A stretch of DNA of 22,363 nucleotides from Sediminibacterium sp. (GTDB taxonomy: Bacteria; Bacteroidota; Bacteroidia; Chitinophagales; Chitinophagaceae). Where the stretch lies: the NCBI GenBank assembly GCA_030158535.1, contig JAOASV010000003.1, positions 1 through 22,363 on the forward strand. The letters are read 5' to 3'. Every line of letters begins with the position of its first letter. The first letter of the stretch is position 1. Positions 22,053-22,363 of this stretch are shown here, in pieces. Below the pieces are notes generated by a model. The model did no database searches. It was not told the DNA's origin and saw only the letters and a program-made list of their open reading frames with translations. The translations under genes were made by a program, and so were the position numbers.

Positions 22053-22363
22053 ATGGAAAATCATTTTGTTGTATCGGCTCGTAAGTATAGACCCCAAAAC
22101 TTTAACACCGTTGTTGGGCAGTCGCATATTACGACAACCCTTAAAAACGCCATTAAAAACAACCAACTCGCGCATGCGTTTTTGTTTTGTGGACCAAGAG
22201 GCGTTGGTAAAACAACATGTGCCAGAATTTTAGCTAAAACCATCAACTGTACTAGCCCAACTCCAGATGGTGAAGCTTGTAACACCTGTAACAGTTGTGT
22301 ATCTTTTGACGCTGGCACTTCTTTAAATATTCATGAACTGGATGCGGCAAGTAACAACTCGGT
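22053..22363 (+). CDS. dnaX: DNA polymerase III subunit tau/gamma, N-terminal part (cut by window edge)
   Basis: The first 103 codons of DnaX, the clamp-loader ATPase that loads the sliding clamp and ties polymerase cores together, are present. The family start is clear: SARKYRPQNFNTVVGQ, then Walker A CGPRGVGKTT, RILAKTINC and the zinc-binding cysteines, Cys followed nine residues later by CNTCNSC, then HELDAASNNS. The frame is open to the window end, with the rest of the AAA+ domain and the tau tail outside. The start is the ATG at 22053, 76 nt after the GNAT-like gene. The gap before it has no perfect TAnnTTTG element; TATATTG near 22037 is a weak candidate. Confidence 0.95.
   Translation, partial: MENHFVVSARKYRPQNFNTVVGQSHITTTLKNAIKNNQLAHAFLFCGPRGVGKTTCARILAKTINCTSPTPDGEACNTCNSCVSFDAGTSLNIHELDAASNNS

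Noticed and set aside
1..22363. Mobile elements, CRISPR arrays, toxin-antitoxin or defence genes
   Set aside because: No transposase, integrase, regular repeat-spacer pattern or defence domains were seen; all confident genes are core functions.

Overview
The window looks like a conserved, vertically inherited stretch of a Bacteroidota chromosome. The evidence is promoter-like TAnnTTTG elements just upstream of several start codons, weak Shine-Dalgarno sequences, an ATP synthase subunit a with a long signal-peptide-bearing N-terminal extension, and moderately AT-rich DNA. The gene set fits a member of Chitinophagaceae or a relative, but that placement is inference from general knowledge. I see no insertion sequence, prophage, CRISPR array, tRNA or rRNA gene, and no clear sign of horizontal transfer.

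Left part (1-8671). On the minus strand are the start of the ATP synthase operon (atpE fragment, atpB, with its own promoter) and an ABC exporter half-transporter. The exporter diverges from a plus-strand run: bifunctional (p)ppGpp synthetase/hydrolase, purA, a small disordered protein of alternating acidic and basic blocks, and pabB. Alarmone metabolism, AMP synthesis and folate precursor synthesis are therefore side by side.

Middle part (8661-16552), all minus strand. The series tatA-gatA-lytic transglycosylase shows translational coupling between gatA and the transglycosylase, and its last gene overlaps the end of pabB tail to tail. Upstream lie rplS with a clear intrinsic terminator, then rny. 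A compact pheT - small coiled-coil gene - zapA series follows; the coiled-coil gene is a candidate division factor because it sits 5 nt from zapA.

Right part (16553-22363). A gap of about 330 bp, the only large one in the window, separates divergent pheT and dnaB. It has no convincing protein gene but contains DnaA-box-like 9-mers and collinear complementary segments that could fold into a rod of about 180 nt, so it may hold a 6S-like RNA or a DnaA-controlled element. Plus-strand genes follow: dnaB, rsmE, a YcbB-type L,D-transpeptidase, a large GNAT-like protein with its own promoter, and the start of dnaX, cut by the window edge.

Most genes are housekeeping. The least explained items are the dnaB upstream gap, the mixed-charge protein after purA, the coiled-coil neighbour of zapA, and the GNAT-like protein. 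I found no convincing new multi-gene system.
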